A DNA stretch of 64,000 nucleotides from CAZPMT01 sp964587655. Lineage in GTDB: Bacteria; Hydrogenedentota; Hydrogenedentia; Hydrogenedentales; SLHB01. Made by a program: the position numbers and the translations under genes. The notes under the pieces are model-generated. The model saw nothing but the letters and a program-made list of their open reading frames with translations. It searched no databases and was not told the DNA's origin. The stretch spans positions 1-64,000 of the forward strand of contig CAZPMT010000016.1 in the NCBI GenBank assembly GCA_964587655.1, given 5' to 3'. Numbering within the stretch: position 1 is the first letter of the stretch; every line of letters begins with the position of its first letter. Shown piece after piece: positions 16,578 through 25,788 of the stretch.

Positions 16578-18770
16578 ATGGAATTGCGAATGCCTTTGAT
16601 CGAGGCGTGTCTGGTTGTGGTATTTCTCATTTGCGTCGCGCGGGCTACGCCTGCCGAAACGGTCAAGATCAAGGCCGACGCGGATGCTGTTCCGATGGGA
16701 CAAAGCGTCACACTGGAGGCGACGGTGACGCTCGACGACGGCACACCTGCTGCCGGCTGCATGGCGCTGCCGTATGCAAATGCGCGGCGGTGGGGTTCGC
16801 ATGAGACCACCGACGCCTCAGGCAAGGCAACCTTCATACTTCCTCTGCCTGATCCCGGCCCAGTACTGCTGCAAGTCCTCGCGTTTCCCTCGAAGGACTC
16901 CGCCGTCTCGGAATGGATCTGGGCAGGCCCTCCGAAAGACAACCAGACCGTCTGCATGGCAACGCAATTCAACGTGGGTGACACAGTCCGCTACGCAACG
17001 CTCTACGCAGTGTCGGATGACCGCGCTGAGGTATTTCTCAACGGCCACCGGTTGGGCGAAGCCAATGGCTGGCACAAAGCTGCTGTCTTCACTGGCATCG
17101 AGAGTCTGTTATCGAAGGGGGTGAACACGCTTGCAGCCGCCGCGTCAAATGGCACGGGCCTTGCCGGCTTTCTGGCCCGCCTGGAGGTCGAAACCGCGAA
17201 CGGAGTCAGCATCTGCCGCTCGAACGGTTCATGGAAGGGATGGACCGAAGCGCCGCAAGGATGGCCCACGCCGAAATGCGACGAAGGCCCCGCGGTCACC
17301 GTCATCGGCCGTGCGGACCAGGGCGTATGGGCGCCTGCCATGACCGATTGGCCAGAGACGCAGCGTTTCGGCGACCTCATTGCGGGAAGTCCCATGCCGG
17401 ATCGCGGCATCAAGTCCAACGCGATCTCCATTGAAGTATCATCCCGCACTTTTCCTACGCCGGAACCATCGGATCGGCTCGTCTGCGTCCAATGGGAGCC
17501 GTGGTTCACGCCCAACAACGCATACTGGCAGACGGCGCAGGCGGTTCCCATCGTCGGCTTCTATGACTCGTTCAATCGCGATGTCCTGCGGCAACACATC
17601 CTTTGGTTCATGGACCTCGGCATCGATTTCATCATGCCGGACTGGTCGAATCACATCTGGGGCAAGCAGCACTGGGACGAACGCCCGGACAGCACCAATG
17701 AGATCATCCACGCCACGTCGCTGCTTCTCGAAACGCTGGCCGGCATGAAAACGGAAGGCCTGTCCGTCCCGAAAGTCGTCCTGATGCCGGGACTGACCAA
17801 CGGGCCGCCCACGACGATGACGGCGATGAACGAACAACTCAACTGGGTCTACAACGCGTGGGTGCGCAATCCGCGCTTTGCTGGGTTGTGGCAGGACTAC
17901 GACGGCAAGCCGCTCGTTGTCATCCTCGACACCGCGGTCGCGGCGCCGAAGGAGCAAACGCCCGTGGACGAATCGCATTTCACGGTGCGCTGGATGTCCA
18001 CGCAGCTTCAACTGACGAAGCACGAGAAACTCGGCTATTGGTCGTGGATGGACGGGAGCCTTCTCCCGGTGGTCACGTATCGCGACGGCAAAGCGGAAGC
18101 GGTCACCGTTACTCCCGCGTACTTCGCAGAGTTTGGATGGACCGGCGACAAGGCCCGCGGACGCCGCGGCGGCACGACCTACATCGAATCGTTCAAAGCG
18201 GCGATGGACGCGCATCCGCGGGTCGTCCAGTTGCATCAGTGGAACGAGTACGCGGGACAGCCGGAAGGGCAAGGCTATGGTCCGAATCATGACCAGTACG
18301 TCGACTCGTACAGCGTCGAGTTGAGCGACGACCTCGAACCGGTCTCTCTGACGGCCCCCGGATACCGCGGCGACAAGGGCGGCTGGGGATTCTACTACCT
18401 GAACCTGACCCGCGCGTTGCTTGACATCTATCGCGGCGAGACCGAAGGCGACACGATCATGGCCGTGGGATCTCCCGCGGCGAAGGCGGTTGTCGCGACG
18501 GCGGAGTGTGACGTTGAATGGTCAGTCATCGGCAAGGCGCCGGAGAACTACACGGTGATCGTGGATGGAAAGATCCTCGCGGACAACATCAAGGAACAGA
18601 AGTGCAAGGTCTCATTGAAGGGATTGGCAGAGGGGCCGCACGTGTTGACGGTCGAGGCGAAGGGCGTCACGACGCGATACCCGCTTTCTTACACGCGCAT
18701 GGACGTCCCACTCGAAACGCCGATACCGGTTCGCGTGAGTGTTCCGTTCACGTTGAAGGGGAAGTCTTAG
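16578..18770 (+). CDS. Secreted GH99/GH71-like glycoside hydrolase with N-terminal beta domains
   Basis: A 730-residue protein starting nine bases after GGGAG. Residues 1-27 look like a signal peptide. An Ig-like domain follows at about 28-110 (VTLEATVTLDDGTPAAGC), then a jelly-roll-like region to about 230 (RAEVFLNGHRLGEANGWHKA). The catalytic-like region at about 290-610 reads VCVQWEPWFTPNNAYW, GFYDSFNRDVLRQHILWFMD and LGIDFIMPDWSNHIWG. It ends with VVQLHQWNEYAGQPEG, resembling the TIM barrel of GH99/GH71-like enzymes that cut alpha-mannans or glucans. A small beta domain closes the protein. The family call is by pattern only, and a non-catalytic relative is possible. Confidence 0.65.
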   Translation: MELRMPLIEACLVVVFLICVARATPAETVKIKADADAVPMGQSVTLEATVTLDDGTPAAGCMALPYANARRWGSHETTDASGKATFILPLPDPGPVLLQVLAFPSKDSAVSEWIWAGPPKDNQTVCMATQFNVGDTVRYATLYAVSDDRAEVFLNGHRLGEANGWHKAAVFTGIESLLSKGVNTLAAAASNGTGLAGFLARLEVETANGVSICRSNGSWKGWTEAPQGWPTPKCDEGPAVTVIGRADQGVWAPAMTDWPETQRFGDLIAGSPMPDRGIKSNAISIEVSSRTFPTPEPSDRLVCVQWEPWFTPNNAYWQTAQAVPIVGFYDSFNRDVLRQHILWFMDLGIDFIMPDWSNHIWGKQHWDERPDSTNEIIHATSLLLETLAGMKTEGLSVPKVVLMPGLTNGPPTTMTAMNEQLNWVYNAWVRNPRFAGLWQDYDGKPLVVILDTAVAAPKEQTPVDESHFTVRWMSTQLQLTKHEKLGYWSWMDGSLLPVVTYRDGKAEAVTVTPAYFAEFGWTGDKARGRRGGTTYIESFKAAMDAHPRVVQLHQWNEYAGQPEGQGYGPNHDQYVDSYSVELSDDLEPVSLTAPGYRGDKGGWGFYYLNLTRALLDIYRGETEGDTIMAVGSPAAKAVVATAECDVEWSVIGKAPENYTVIVDGKILADNIKEQKCKVSLKGLAEGPHVLTVEAKGVTTRYPLSYTRMDVPLETPIPVRVSVPFTLKGKS

Positions 18771-18771
18771 A

Positions 18772-19635
18772 TCAGTGCTGCCGCTCGACGACGAAACGCG
18801 CGAGCGCTCGGAAGTCATCGGCCTCCGTGCCGAACGCATCCAGCGAGTCCACTGCCGATCTCATCGCCTCGTCCGCGAGATCCCGCGCGCGGTCGAGCCC
18901 CACGAGCGCCGGATACGTTGACTTGTGCTTGTTCGCGTCGCTTCCGATGGGCTTCCCGAGGGTCGCTTCGGTTCCGACGACATCGAGGATATCGTCGGCT
19001 ATCTGGAATGCGAGACCCAGGTGCTCGCCGAACCGGGTCAACGCCGCAAGCTGATCTTCTCGGGATCCCGCGAGCATGGCGCCGCTCCGCACCGAAACGC
19101 GGATGAGTGCGCCGGTCTTGCATTCATGCAGACGCCTCAGTTCATCGAGTGAGATCTCCCTGCCCTCGCTCTCGAGGTCCAGCACCTGTCCGCCCGCCAT
19201 GCCCGTTACGCCTGCGGCCTGCGCCACTTCTTGGATCACACGCAGGTCTTTCGTCCGCGTGAGCATGTCAAAGGCCATCGTCAGCAACGCGTCCCCCGCG
19301 AGGATCGCCAGCGCCTCGCCATAGACCTTGTGCAGCGTCGGTTTGCCGCGCCGCAGGTCGTCGTTATCCATCGCGGGCAGGTCGTCGTGAATGAGCGAGT
19401 AGGTGTGGATCATTTCGATCGCGCACGCGGCCGGGAGCGCCACGTCATCATCACCCGATACGATTTCCGCCGCGCCAAGCGCCAGCGCCGGACGAAACCG
19501 CTTGCCGCCGGCGAACAGGCTGTATCGCATGGCCTCGCGCAGCGCGTCCGGCACGCCCTGCCATGCATCGACGTAATCCGCCATGGCGCGTTCAGTTCTT
19601 TCCGCTCTTTGTGCAAGAAACGCATCAGCATTCAT
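18772..19635 (-). CDS. ispA: Polyprenyl (farnesyl/geranylgeranyl) diphosphate synthase
   Basis: A 287-residue cytoplasmic enzyme that condenses isopentenyl diphosphate with allylic diphosphates. The first Asp-rich motif is DDLPAMDNDD and the second is DDILD. FAGGKRFRPAL near the N-terminus binds IPP. Start at MNADAFLAQR; an upstream Met adds seven residues. It follows xseA and xseB on the same strand. xse-ispA clustering, often with dxs, is common in bacteria, so the isoprenoid role is well supported. Chain length cannot be fixed from the sequence. Confidence 0.93.
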   Translation of the reverse strand: MNADAFLAQRAERTERAMADYVDAWQGVPDALREAMRYSLFAGGKRFRPALALGAAEIVSGDDDVALPAACAIEMIHTYSLIHDDLPAMDNDDLRRGKPTLHKVYGEALAILAGDALLTMAFDMLTRTKDLRVIQEVAQAAGVTGMAGGQVLDLESEGREISLDELRRLHECKTGALIRVSVRSGAMLAGSREDQLAALTRFGEHLGLAFQIADDILDVVGTEATLGKPIGSDANKHKSTYPALVGLDRARDLADEAMRSAVDSLDAFGTEADDFRALARFVVERQH

Positions 19636-19706
19636 AGGACAATCAATCCAAGACAAGAGCGGGCTTCGACGATACGCCCGTTTGTTGTACAGGCCATAGC
19701 CTGTCT

Positions 19707-20027
19707 TCAGAACAACAAGTCGGCTCCGTCGCGCGCACCGCCCGCTTTCTTTTCCTCTGCGGTGTTCGGCTTCCGCGTAGGGGGGCCGCCGGCCTCGCCG
19801 TCTTCCTCATCTCCAAACGGCTCCGCCGCGATCTCGCCCTGCGCGTTCTTCATAAGGATTTCTATCTTTCGTTCGGCCTCGGTAAGCGCCTTGTCGCACC
19901 GTCGCGCGAGTTTGATCCCCTCCTCGAATCGCTTGAGCGCATCATCCAGGGAGAGTCCCCCGGCCTCGAGTGCCTCGACGGTCTGCTCGAGTTTCTCCAG
20001 GTCTTTCTCAAATTTTGGTTCGGCCAT
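19707..20027 (-). CDS. xseB: Exodeoxyribonuclease VII small subunit
   Basis: A 106-residue protein with the family core FEKDLEKLEQTVEALEAGGL and DDALKRFEEGIKLARRC, a helical hairpin that binds the large subunit. The C-terminal third is an acidic, Gly/Pro-rich tail longer than usual (typical proteins have 70-85 residues). Its start lies inside the end of xseA (20-base overlap), so the two are translated together. Confidence 0.93.
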   Translation of the reverse strand: MAEPKFEKDLEKLEQTVEALEAGGLSLDDALKRFEEGIKLARRCDKALTEAERKIEILMKNAQGEIAAEPFGDEEDGEAGGPPTRKPNTAEEKKAGGARDGADLLF

Positions 20028-21381
20028 CGGCAGTTTCCTCTATGCTCTGTATCGAGGCGGTCGCGCCGCCCTTGCCAAACAATACTGAAATCGCATCGCC
20101 CGGCGCGAGTTGTCCAGCCTCGCGCACAAGCGTTCTCTCCGGCAGTCTCCACGCAAGCGCGTAGCCGCGTGAAAGGATGGCGACGGGGCTCAACGCGTTG
20201 AGTTGCGCCACGAGCGTTCGCAGCCGCGCACGAGATCGCTCGATGGTCGTCACCCCGCTTTGGGACACGCGTTGCCGCAGCGCCGCGAGGCGCTCGCGAG
20301 CCCGGCGCACCTGGTTGTCCGGCGACAGCAGCGACAGGGATCGCAAGGCCCGCTCGATGCGCACGCGCAGGTCTCGCTTGTAGTCTGTGACGGCCGCTTC
20401 GAGACGCATCCGCAATTCGTCGGCTTGCTGCCGGCGTTGCAGCACGAGTTCCGCGGGCCGCTGAAACACGTAGCTTGACTGGGCTATAGCGAGACGGTGG
20501 CGCGCACGTTCCACCTGCGACGATGCCTCATTCGAGAGGCGCTGCCGCAACTGCGTCACCCGCTTCAAGAGACCTTCGCGTTCCTGCACCACGAGTTCGG
20601 CCGCGGCCGACGGCGTTGGCGCGCGGACGTCGGCGGCGAAATCCGTGAGCGTGTAATCAATCTCGTGGCCGATAGCCGAGATGATCGGTGTGCGTGCGTC
20701 GTACACGGCGCGCACGACGATCTCCTCGTTGAACGGCCAGAGGTCCTCGAGCGATCCCCCGCCGCGGCCCACGATCATGACGTCGACGCCCCATGCGTCC
20801 AGCGCGCGAATGCCTTCGACGATCTCGGGCGCGGCCTCATCGCCTTGCACGCGGGCGGGCCACAAAATGATATGGACGTTCGCGAACCGGCGCCGGATTA
20901 CGTTCAGGATGTCGCGAATGGCGGCGCCGGTCGGGGACGTCACGATGCCGATCCTTTTCGGAAACAAGGGCAGCGGCTTCTTGTGTTCCTCGTCGAACAG
21001 CCCCTCCTCTTGCAGCCGCATCCGCAGCTTCTCGAAGGCGAGTTGCAGCGCGCCCATCCCCTTGGGCTGCATCTCGTCGCACACAATCTGATACGTTCCC
21101 CGTTTCTCGTAGACGGTGACCAAGCCGTACACGATAACTTCGAGGCCGTTATCGGGACCGAAACGCAGGTTCATCAGCTTGCCCCGGAACATGACCGCAT
21201 CCACTTGGCTGTCAGCGTCCTTCAGCGTGAAATAGGCGTGCCCGGCCGGCGAGACGCGGTAGTTCGAGATCTCCCCCGAAACCCAGACATAGCTGATCTC
21301 GGCCTCGAGGAGGCCCTTGACGCGCCGCGTCAGTTGGCTGACGCTCCATATTTCCGGCGATGCTTGACCCATGGGTCCCAT
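20008..21381 (-). CDS. xseA: Exodeoxyribonuclease VII large subunit
   Basis: A 457-residue nuclease subunit that with XseB degrades single-stranded DNA. The N-terminal OB-fold is EISNYRVSPAGHAYFTLKDA. The catalytic domain contains IGIVTSPTGAAIRDILNVI, VGRGGGSLEDLWPFNEEI and SAIGHEIDYTLTDFAADVRA. A long Arg-rich coiled coil precedes the C-terminal ILSRGYALAW. The start is either MGPMGQ at 21381 or the next Met three codons on. The stop overlaps the xseB start. Confidence 0.94.
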   Translation of the reverse strand: MGPMGQASPEIWSVSQLTRRVKGLLEAEISYVWVSGEISNYRVSPAGHAYFTLKDADSQVDAVMFRGKLMNLRFGPDNGLEVIVYGLVTVYEKRGTYQIVCDEMQPKGMGALQLAFEKLRMRLQEEGLFDEEHKKPLPLFPKRIGIVTSPTGAAIRDILNVIRRRFANVHIILWPARVQGDEAAPEIVEGIRALDAWGVDVMIVGRGGGSLEDLWPFNEEIVVRAVYDARTPIISAIGHEIDYTLTDFAADVRAPTPSAAAELVVQEREGLLKRVTQLRQRLSNEASSQVERARHRLAIAQSSYVFQRPAELVLQRRQQADELRMRLEAAVTDYKRDLRVRIERALRSLSLLSPDNQVRRARERLAALRQRVSQSGVTTIERSRARLRTLVAQLNALSPVAILSRGYALAWRLPERTLVREAGQLAPGDAISVLFGKGGATASIQSIEETADGRTKI

Positions 21382-21502
21382 TGTAGCCGATTCGGCGCGG
21401 ATGTGGGAAACGGGCCAGATCGGCGACCGCGAGCCCGGCAGACTGGAAATCCGGTCCCGGTTCGAGTACATTCTCGTGACTTGAGTGATGGTTGGTTCCC
21501 GC

Positions 21503-24037
21503 ATGGCGACAACGAACCCAGGGCAAATATACAACAAGGCGAAGACCCTCTTTCAGCAGCAACGATATGCCGAAGCATTGGGCGTGCTGGAGCGCGCGGG
21601 CAATGAGAAAGACGCGGATTGCATGTACGCGCGCGTGCGTTGTCTGACGAAGCTGGGGCGCATGGACGAGGCCCGGCGGGATTGCGAGAAACTGCGCGAC
21701 GGTTTCAAGGACCCTCGGTGGAAAAAGCTGTCGGATAAATTGGACGCGATCGAGGCAAGGAAGGCCGGCGCGACCTCCGACGCGGCCTCAGCGGTTTCCA
21801 CGCGAAAACCCGCGGCCGCGCCAAAGGCCAAACGCGGCGGGCGTTCCATATGGCTCATCTCCGGAATCGTGCTGGCCGCGGCGATCATCTTCGCGGGAGG
21901 CGCGATCGCGGCGTACGTATTGTTTGGCTCGCGCGGCGATGCTCCTCTGATTGACAAGACATCCGTTCCCGCGGAGGTCGCGGCGCCAGCACAAAAAGAA
22001 GCGACAGAGACGGAAGAACCGTTCGCCCCGCGGCTGTCATTGACGCCGCGCTTATCCGGAGAAAGACTGCGCCTGCGCGGACTTGACGCCGATGCGCTGA
22101 GCGTTGACGACGCGTTGCCCGGGCCGTTGGGCGGACTGAATTCGGATGATTTCCCACCGGCAAGCGGCAATGCCGGTCCCCGCGAGGGGCGATTGGGGCT
22201 TTCCGTGTCGTTACCAGCCGGTTCCAGTGAGAAAGACGGCGCTGCTGTTGCGACTCCGTCCACGGGACAAACCGACCAGACGAACCGCTACCCGACCCAG
22301 TCCATCCACTTCACTCCTGTCGATTCCGTCATGGGACTTCAGCCATTCAAGACAGCGCGTCGCGTCGCGAATGCGCGTGGAGACGAAATCACGTTGACGA
22401 ACGCGAACCCTTCCGTCGGGAGTTGGTACGTTCTGGAGGTTAACGTCGGCGGACTGAAAAACACCTTGCATCTCGAGGTCGCCTCGCTCCATGGCGACCC
22501 CGTCAGCAAGCCGAAATTGACGCTGTACCGCGACGGACTCACCGTTGTGGTCGATGGTGAGCAGGCTCGCGCGTTTCCATTCTGGGCGAGCGCAAACGCG
22601 CCGCCGTCCGGGGCCGGCGCGACCCCAAACGACGGGTTCCAGCTCAATCCGGAACCGTCCCTCGCCGAGATTCTGAAACCGAACCACGCGTTCGAATCGC
22701 CGTTGACGGCCATCTGCGGCGGGTTCGTGTATATAAGAAGCCAGAAACCAGGGTCCGCGACGAAGCTCGAGATTGCAACGGACCTGCTTCGCGAAACGCG
22801 ACTGGGGGACTGGCTGGTCGCATACGCGAAGCCTTATCTGATCGCCAAGCCGGAACTGGGCGAAGATCATCACAGTTTGTCAAACGGCGACAAACTGTGC
22901 GCCGCGGCTTCCGCCGCGCACGCACCCGGCAAGACGTATCCGCTTGACGCGCGCGTCGAAGAGACCCAGGTCGACTTGTACCTTGCCCCTCCGAATCTCG
23001 GCATCGCCACGGACGCGGTGGACAACCGGCACTACTACGGCCGATGGTACAAGGCCGTCAACCATCCCTTCGTCTTCGTAAGCATGATGAAGCCCACAAT
23101 CGTCGAGAAGAAGATCATGGATGCCTACACCGACCGGGTGGGCGCGATTGGAAGTCATGACAAGGGACGGCGCGAGGCCGATGCGCTCGTGTACCTCGTC
23201 GCATTCGACCTGAGCAAGTTCCGCTTCGGCTATGGGCTGGGCGCGGAACACCCCGGACTTGATTGGTCGCCGCGCGCGGAACAGGCCACGAAAGGGGGCA
23301 AGGGGCCGGATGGATTCGATTCGAAGAGTCCGTTCTGCTCCGTGGGCGTCGTTCCGCCATACTACGCGCCCTGGGTTATCGGGACATTCATCGGCGGGTT
23401 CAAACGCGAGCACGGCTTCTTCAAAACGGGGCCGCTATCGAAAGTGAACAACGGAAGCCACTTCGGGTTCATGGAACAGGGCGTCGTGTTCAGCCGCCTG
23501 CTGCCTGGGATCGCCACCGCCGCGATCTCGCGCGACGGCGCGCTGAGTCTCCTTACATGGCCTGAAGACGGCACGGGCCTCATGCCGCAACTTACTCATG
23601 CACGCCAGAACTGCGTCCCGATTGTGGAAGGCGTCGATCAGAACGGCATCAGCATTCCAAACGCCCTCCTGAACGACTGGGGCGCTGGTTCCTGGTCCGG
23701 CGATCAAAACGGCGATTTCGTGACGTTGCGGTCGGGCATCGCCGTACAGGAGTACAAGGGCAGTCGTTTTCTGCTGTTCGCGTGCTTCACCGGCGCGACG
23801 CCCAACGCTATGGCGCGTGTTTTCCAGGCGTATCAGTGCCGCTACGGGATGCTCCTGGACATGAACACGCCCAACTACTGCTACGCGGCCCTCTACAACC
23901 GGGACGCGGAAGGAAAGGTATCCGGGGCCGAATACCTCCACAAGGACATGGCGAGCGGCAACGGGAATGACGGCAGCCTCAAGTTCCTCCAAAAGAACGA
24001 CACCCGCGACTTCTTCTACGTGCTCAAGAACTACTGA
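21503..24037 (+). CDS. Membrane-anchored TPR protein with NAGPA-like phosphodiester glycosidase domain
   Basis: An 844-residue protein in three parts. Residues 1-85 form a TPR-like pair of helices (NPGQIYNKAKTLFQQQRYAE, ARVRCLTKLGRMDEARRDCE). A single span follows at about 115-141 (SIWLISGIVLAAAIIFAGGA). The large outer region ends in a domain resembling NAGPA-type phosphodiester glycosidases: WVIGTFIGGFKREHG, FGFMEQGVVF, ISRDGALSLLTWPEDG, VTLRSGIAVQ and YGMLLDMN. Such enzymes remove GlcNAc from phosphodiester-linked sugars. GTG and ATG codons at 21485 and 21488 are alternative starts. A 27-bp palindrome is read through in frame at about residue 457 (SLSNGDKL). It may process cell-surface glycans. 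Confidence 0.65.
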   Translation: MATTNPGQIYNKAKTLFQQQRYAEALGVLERAGNEKDADCMYARVRCLTKLGRMDEARRDCEKLRDGFKDPRWKKLSDKLDAIEARKAGATSDAASAVSTRKPAAAPKAKRGGRSIWLISGIVLAAAIIFAGGAIAAYVLFGSRGDAPLIDKTSVPAEVAAPAQKEATETEEPFAPRLSLTPRLSGERLRLRGLDADALSVDDALPGPLGGLNSDDFPPASGNAGPREGRLGLSVSLPAGSSEKDGAAVATPSTGQTDQTNRYPTQSIHFTPVDSVMGLQPFKTARRVANARGDEITLTNANPSVGSWYVLEVNVGGLKNTLHLEVASLHGDPVSKPKLTLYRDGLTVVVDGEQARAFPFWASANAPPSGAGATPNDGFQLNPEPSLAEILKPNHAFESPLTAICGGFVYIRSQKPGSATKLEIATDLLRETRLGDWLVAYAKPYLIAKPELGEDHHSLSNGDKLCAAASAAHAPGKTYPLDARVEETQVDLYLAPPNLGIATDAVDNRHYYGRWYKAVNHPFVFVSMMKPTIVEKKIMDAYTDRVGAIGSHDKGRREADALVYLVAFDLSKFRFGYGLGAEHPGLDWSPRAEQATKGGKGPDGFDSKSPFCSVGVVPPYYAPWVIGTFIGGFKREHGFFKTGPLSKVNNGSHFGFMEQGVVFSRLLPGIATAAISRDGALSLLTWPEDGTGLMPQLTHARQNCVPIVEGVDQNGISIPNALLNDWGAGSWSGDQNGDFVTLRSGIAVQEYKGSRFLLFACFTGATPNAMARVFQAYQCRYGMLLDMNTPNYCYAALYNRDAEGKVSGAEYLHKDMASGNGNDGSLKFLQKNDTRDFFYVLKNY
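22872..22898. repeat. 27-bp coding palindrome, copy 2
   Basis: Arms identical to copy 1 (ACAGTTTGTC / GACAAACTGT) with loop AAACGGC; one extra flanking C/G pair extends the stem to 11 bp. It sits inside the NAGPA-like gene in the same reading frame as copy 1, encoding SLSNGDKL. Confidence 0.9.
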
Positions 24038-24069
24038 CGCCGATTCACGGCCATGCCAAAACACAATAG

Positions 24070-25179
24070 CTAGAAGCCCAACAGCCTCGCCGCACTCTCC
24101 TTGCCGATGACTTTTCGCGTTGCATGGATGATAACGCAACTGATCCCGACGGCCGCGAACGTGATTGTCACTTGATAAAGCGGCTGGAAGTTGTATAGCG
24201 CGGGAATACTTGGCATGAGCGTCTTGTGCAAAGCCCGCATGAAGAATCCGTGTATGAAGTAGATCCCGAAGGAGTAGTCGCCGAGGATGACGAGGAAACG
24301 CGGCCAATTCACGTAGCGGCGGGTCTTGAAGAACAAGGCGACGACGGCGGCGCCATACAGGAGGGTCGTGTACTTGATATCCGAGATTCCAAACTCGAAG
24401 CAGTCATAGTGGATCAGGAGTCCGCCCTCGACCAGAGACAGCAGATAAAAGAGTGCGGCGGCCCCGGCGAGCCACGATGCCTTCACGCGTTCAAGGGCAT
24501 CCGGCCGCCCGCGGAATATGACGCCCATATAGAAAAGCGATAGCCATGAAAGGAATGGGATCTTGATGTAGGTGAACGAGATGTTCTTGTCGTAACCGAA
24601 CCGCAAGGCGTAGAGGAGCGCAACAAACAGAACGTGTGCGCAAACAATGGCCCACGTGGCCCCGCGCACGCCGGACAGACGGATGAAGAGCGGTGTCAGC
24701 ACGTAGAACTGGGCCAGCATGACAAGGAAGAAATAGAGGCCCTCGACCTGACCCGTGAGGAGCTTGAAGGCGAAGTCGTGGGCGGAATACGGCCCGCCAC
24801 GCGAGGCGTGGACGGCATAGAAAAACGCGGACCAAAACAGATACGGAATCAGTATCCGTGCAAGCCGTTTTCTGAGAAAGGCGGAGTAGTCGGAGAGAGA
24901 CTCGAACCGTGTTCCCGCAAGCCAGTAGCCCGAGACAAAAAGGAACATCGGTATTGCGCATATTACGAATTCTCGAAAGGATATGCTGATGTAGTAATAC
25001 CAGCGCCCCGCCTCGGCATGGTGAAACTCGAAACCGCACACCGTGGCGTGCGCCATCGCAACGAACAGGATGGCTATCCCCCGGAACGCGTCGAAAGAGA
25101 GGTCGCGCGTTCGTTGCGGCGGTCGAGGCGCCTCGATGGGATGCTTGATTTCGCCGGGATTCGTCTCTTGGCTGTTCAT
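24070..25179 (-). CDS. Acyltransferase 3 family membrane protein
   Basis: A 369-residue inner-membrane protein with about ten spans. The N-terminal LSFDAFRGIAILFVAMAHAT carries the RGIA...H motif of the acyltransferase 3 (OafA/NodX-like) family, which O-acetylates surface sugars. LRKRLARILIPYLFWS is also typical. Its start lies one base past the stop of the hexapeptide acyltransferase gene, so the two are co-translated. With the WecG-like enzyme upstream it forms a small polysaccharide-modification operon. Confidence 0.92.
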   Translation of the reverse strand: MNSQETNPGEIKHPIEAPRPPQRTRDLSFDAFRGIAILFVAMAHATVCGFEFHHAEAGRWYYYISISFREFVICAIPMFLFVSGYWLAGTRFESLSDYSAFLRKRLARILIPYLFWSAFFYAVHASRGGPYSAHDFAFKLLTGQVEGLYFFLVMLAQFYVLTPLFIRLSGVRGATWAIVCAHVLFVALLYALRFGYDKNISFTYIKIPFLSWLSLFYMGVIFRGRPDALERVKASWLAGAAALFYLLSLVEGGLLIHYDCFEFGISDIKYTTLLYGAAVVALFFKTRRYVNWPRFLVILGDYSFGIYFIHGFFMRALHKTLMPSIPALYNFQPLYQVTITFAAVGISCVIIHATRKVIGKESAARLLGF

Positions 25180-25180
25180 A

Positions 25181-25741
25181 TCACCACGTGCGGTTGATGA
25201 CGCGGGGATTCAGGGAATAGGTGAGGTTCTTCGTTCGCTCGCCGATCTTGCCGGCGGGATTCCCGGCAACGATGGTGTACGGCGGGACGTCCTTCGTTAC
25301 AATGCTGCCCGCCGCCACGACGGCCCCCTCTCCGATGCGAACGCCCCTGACCAGCATGGCGCGCGCGAAAATGCAGGCGCGATTCTCAATCACGATGGGC
25401 GTCTTGACGGCCACATAGTCCGGCGACTGGACGTCATGCCCCCCGCACCACATCATGACCTGGTCGCCGATGTCGACGTTGTCTCCAATGGCAAGGGTCT
25501 CAAGGCCATCCAGGAAGCAGTCGGGATGGATGTTTGTGTCGTGGCCGATCACGATGCTCCTCGGCCGCCTGAAACGCACGCCCATTTGAATCTGCGTGCC
25601 TTTGCCGATCTTCATGAAATACAGGTAACGATATAGGAAGACGCGAATGCAGTTGAGAGGGATGCGGGTGATGAAGTGGTTCGCAAACCCCACGTACGTC
25701 ATGTAGACGACGCGAAGGACTTGATACAACACTCTCGGCAT
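25181..25741 (-). CDS. Hexapeptide-repeat (left-handed beta-helix) acyltransferase
   Basis: A 186-residue transferase. The start follows CCAGGAG nine bases upstream; the long frame continuing upstream overlaps the WecG-like gene and is not supported. Hexapeptide turns run from IGKGTQIQMGVRF through IGDNVDIGDQVMMWCGGHDV to IGEGAVVAAGSIVTKDVPPY, ending IVAGNPAGKIG. The His in GGHD is the probable catalytic base of the CatB/WcaF-like group. It probably acetylates a sugar of an exported polysaccharide, with its two operon neighbours. Confidence 0.9.
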   Translation of the reverse strand: MPRVLYQVLRVVYMTYVGFANHFITRIPLNCIRVFLYRYLYFMKIGKGTQIQMGVRFRRPRSIVIGHDTNIHPDCFLDGLETLAIGDNVDIGDQVMMWCGGHDVQSPDYVAVKTPIVIENRACIFARAMLVRGVRIGEGAVVAAGSIVTKDVPPYTIVAGNPAGKIGERTKNLTYSLNPRVINRTW

Positions 25742-25788
25742 GCCCGGAACTCCTGGTTGCTCGAAGGGGCGGCGCCCCAGACGCTCGA

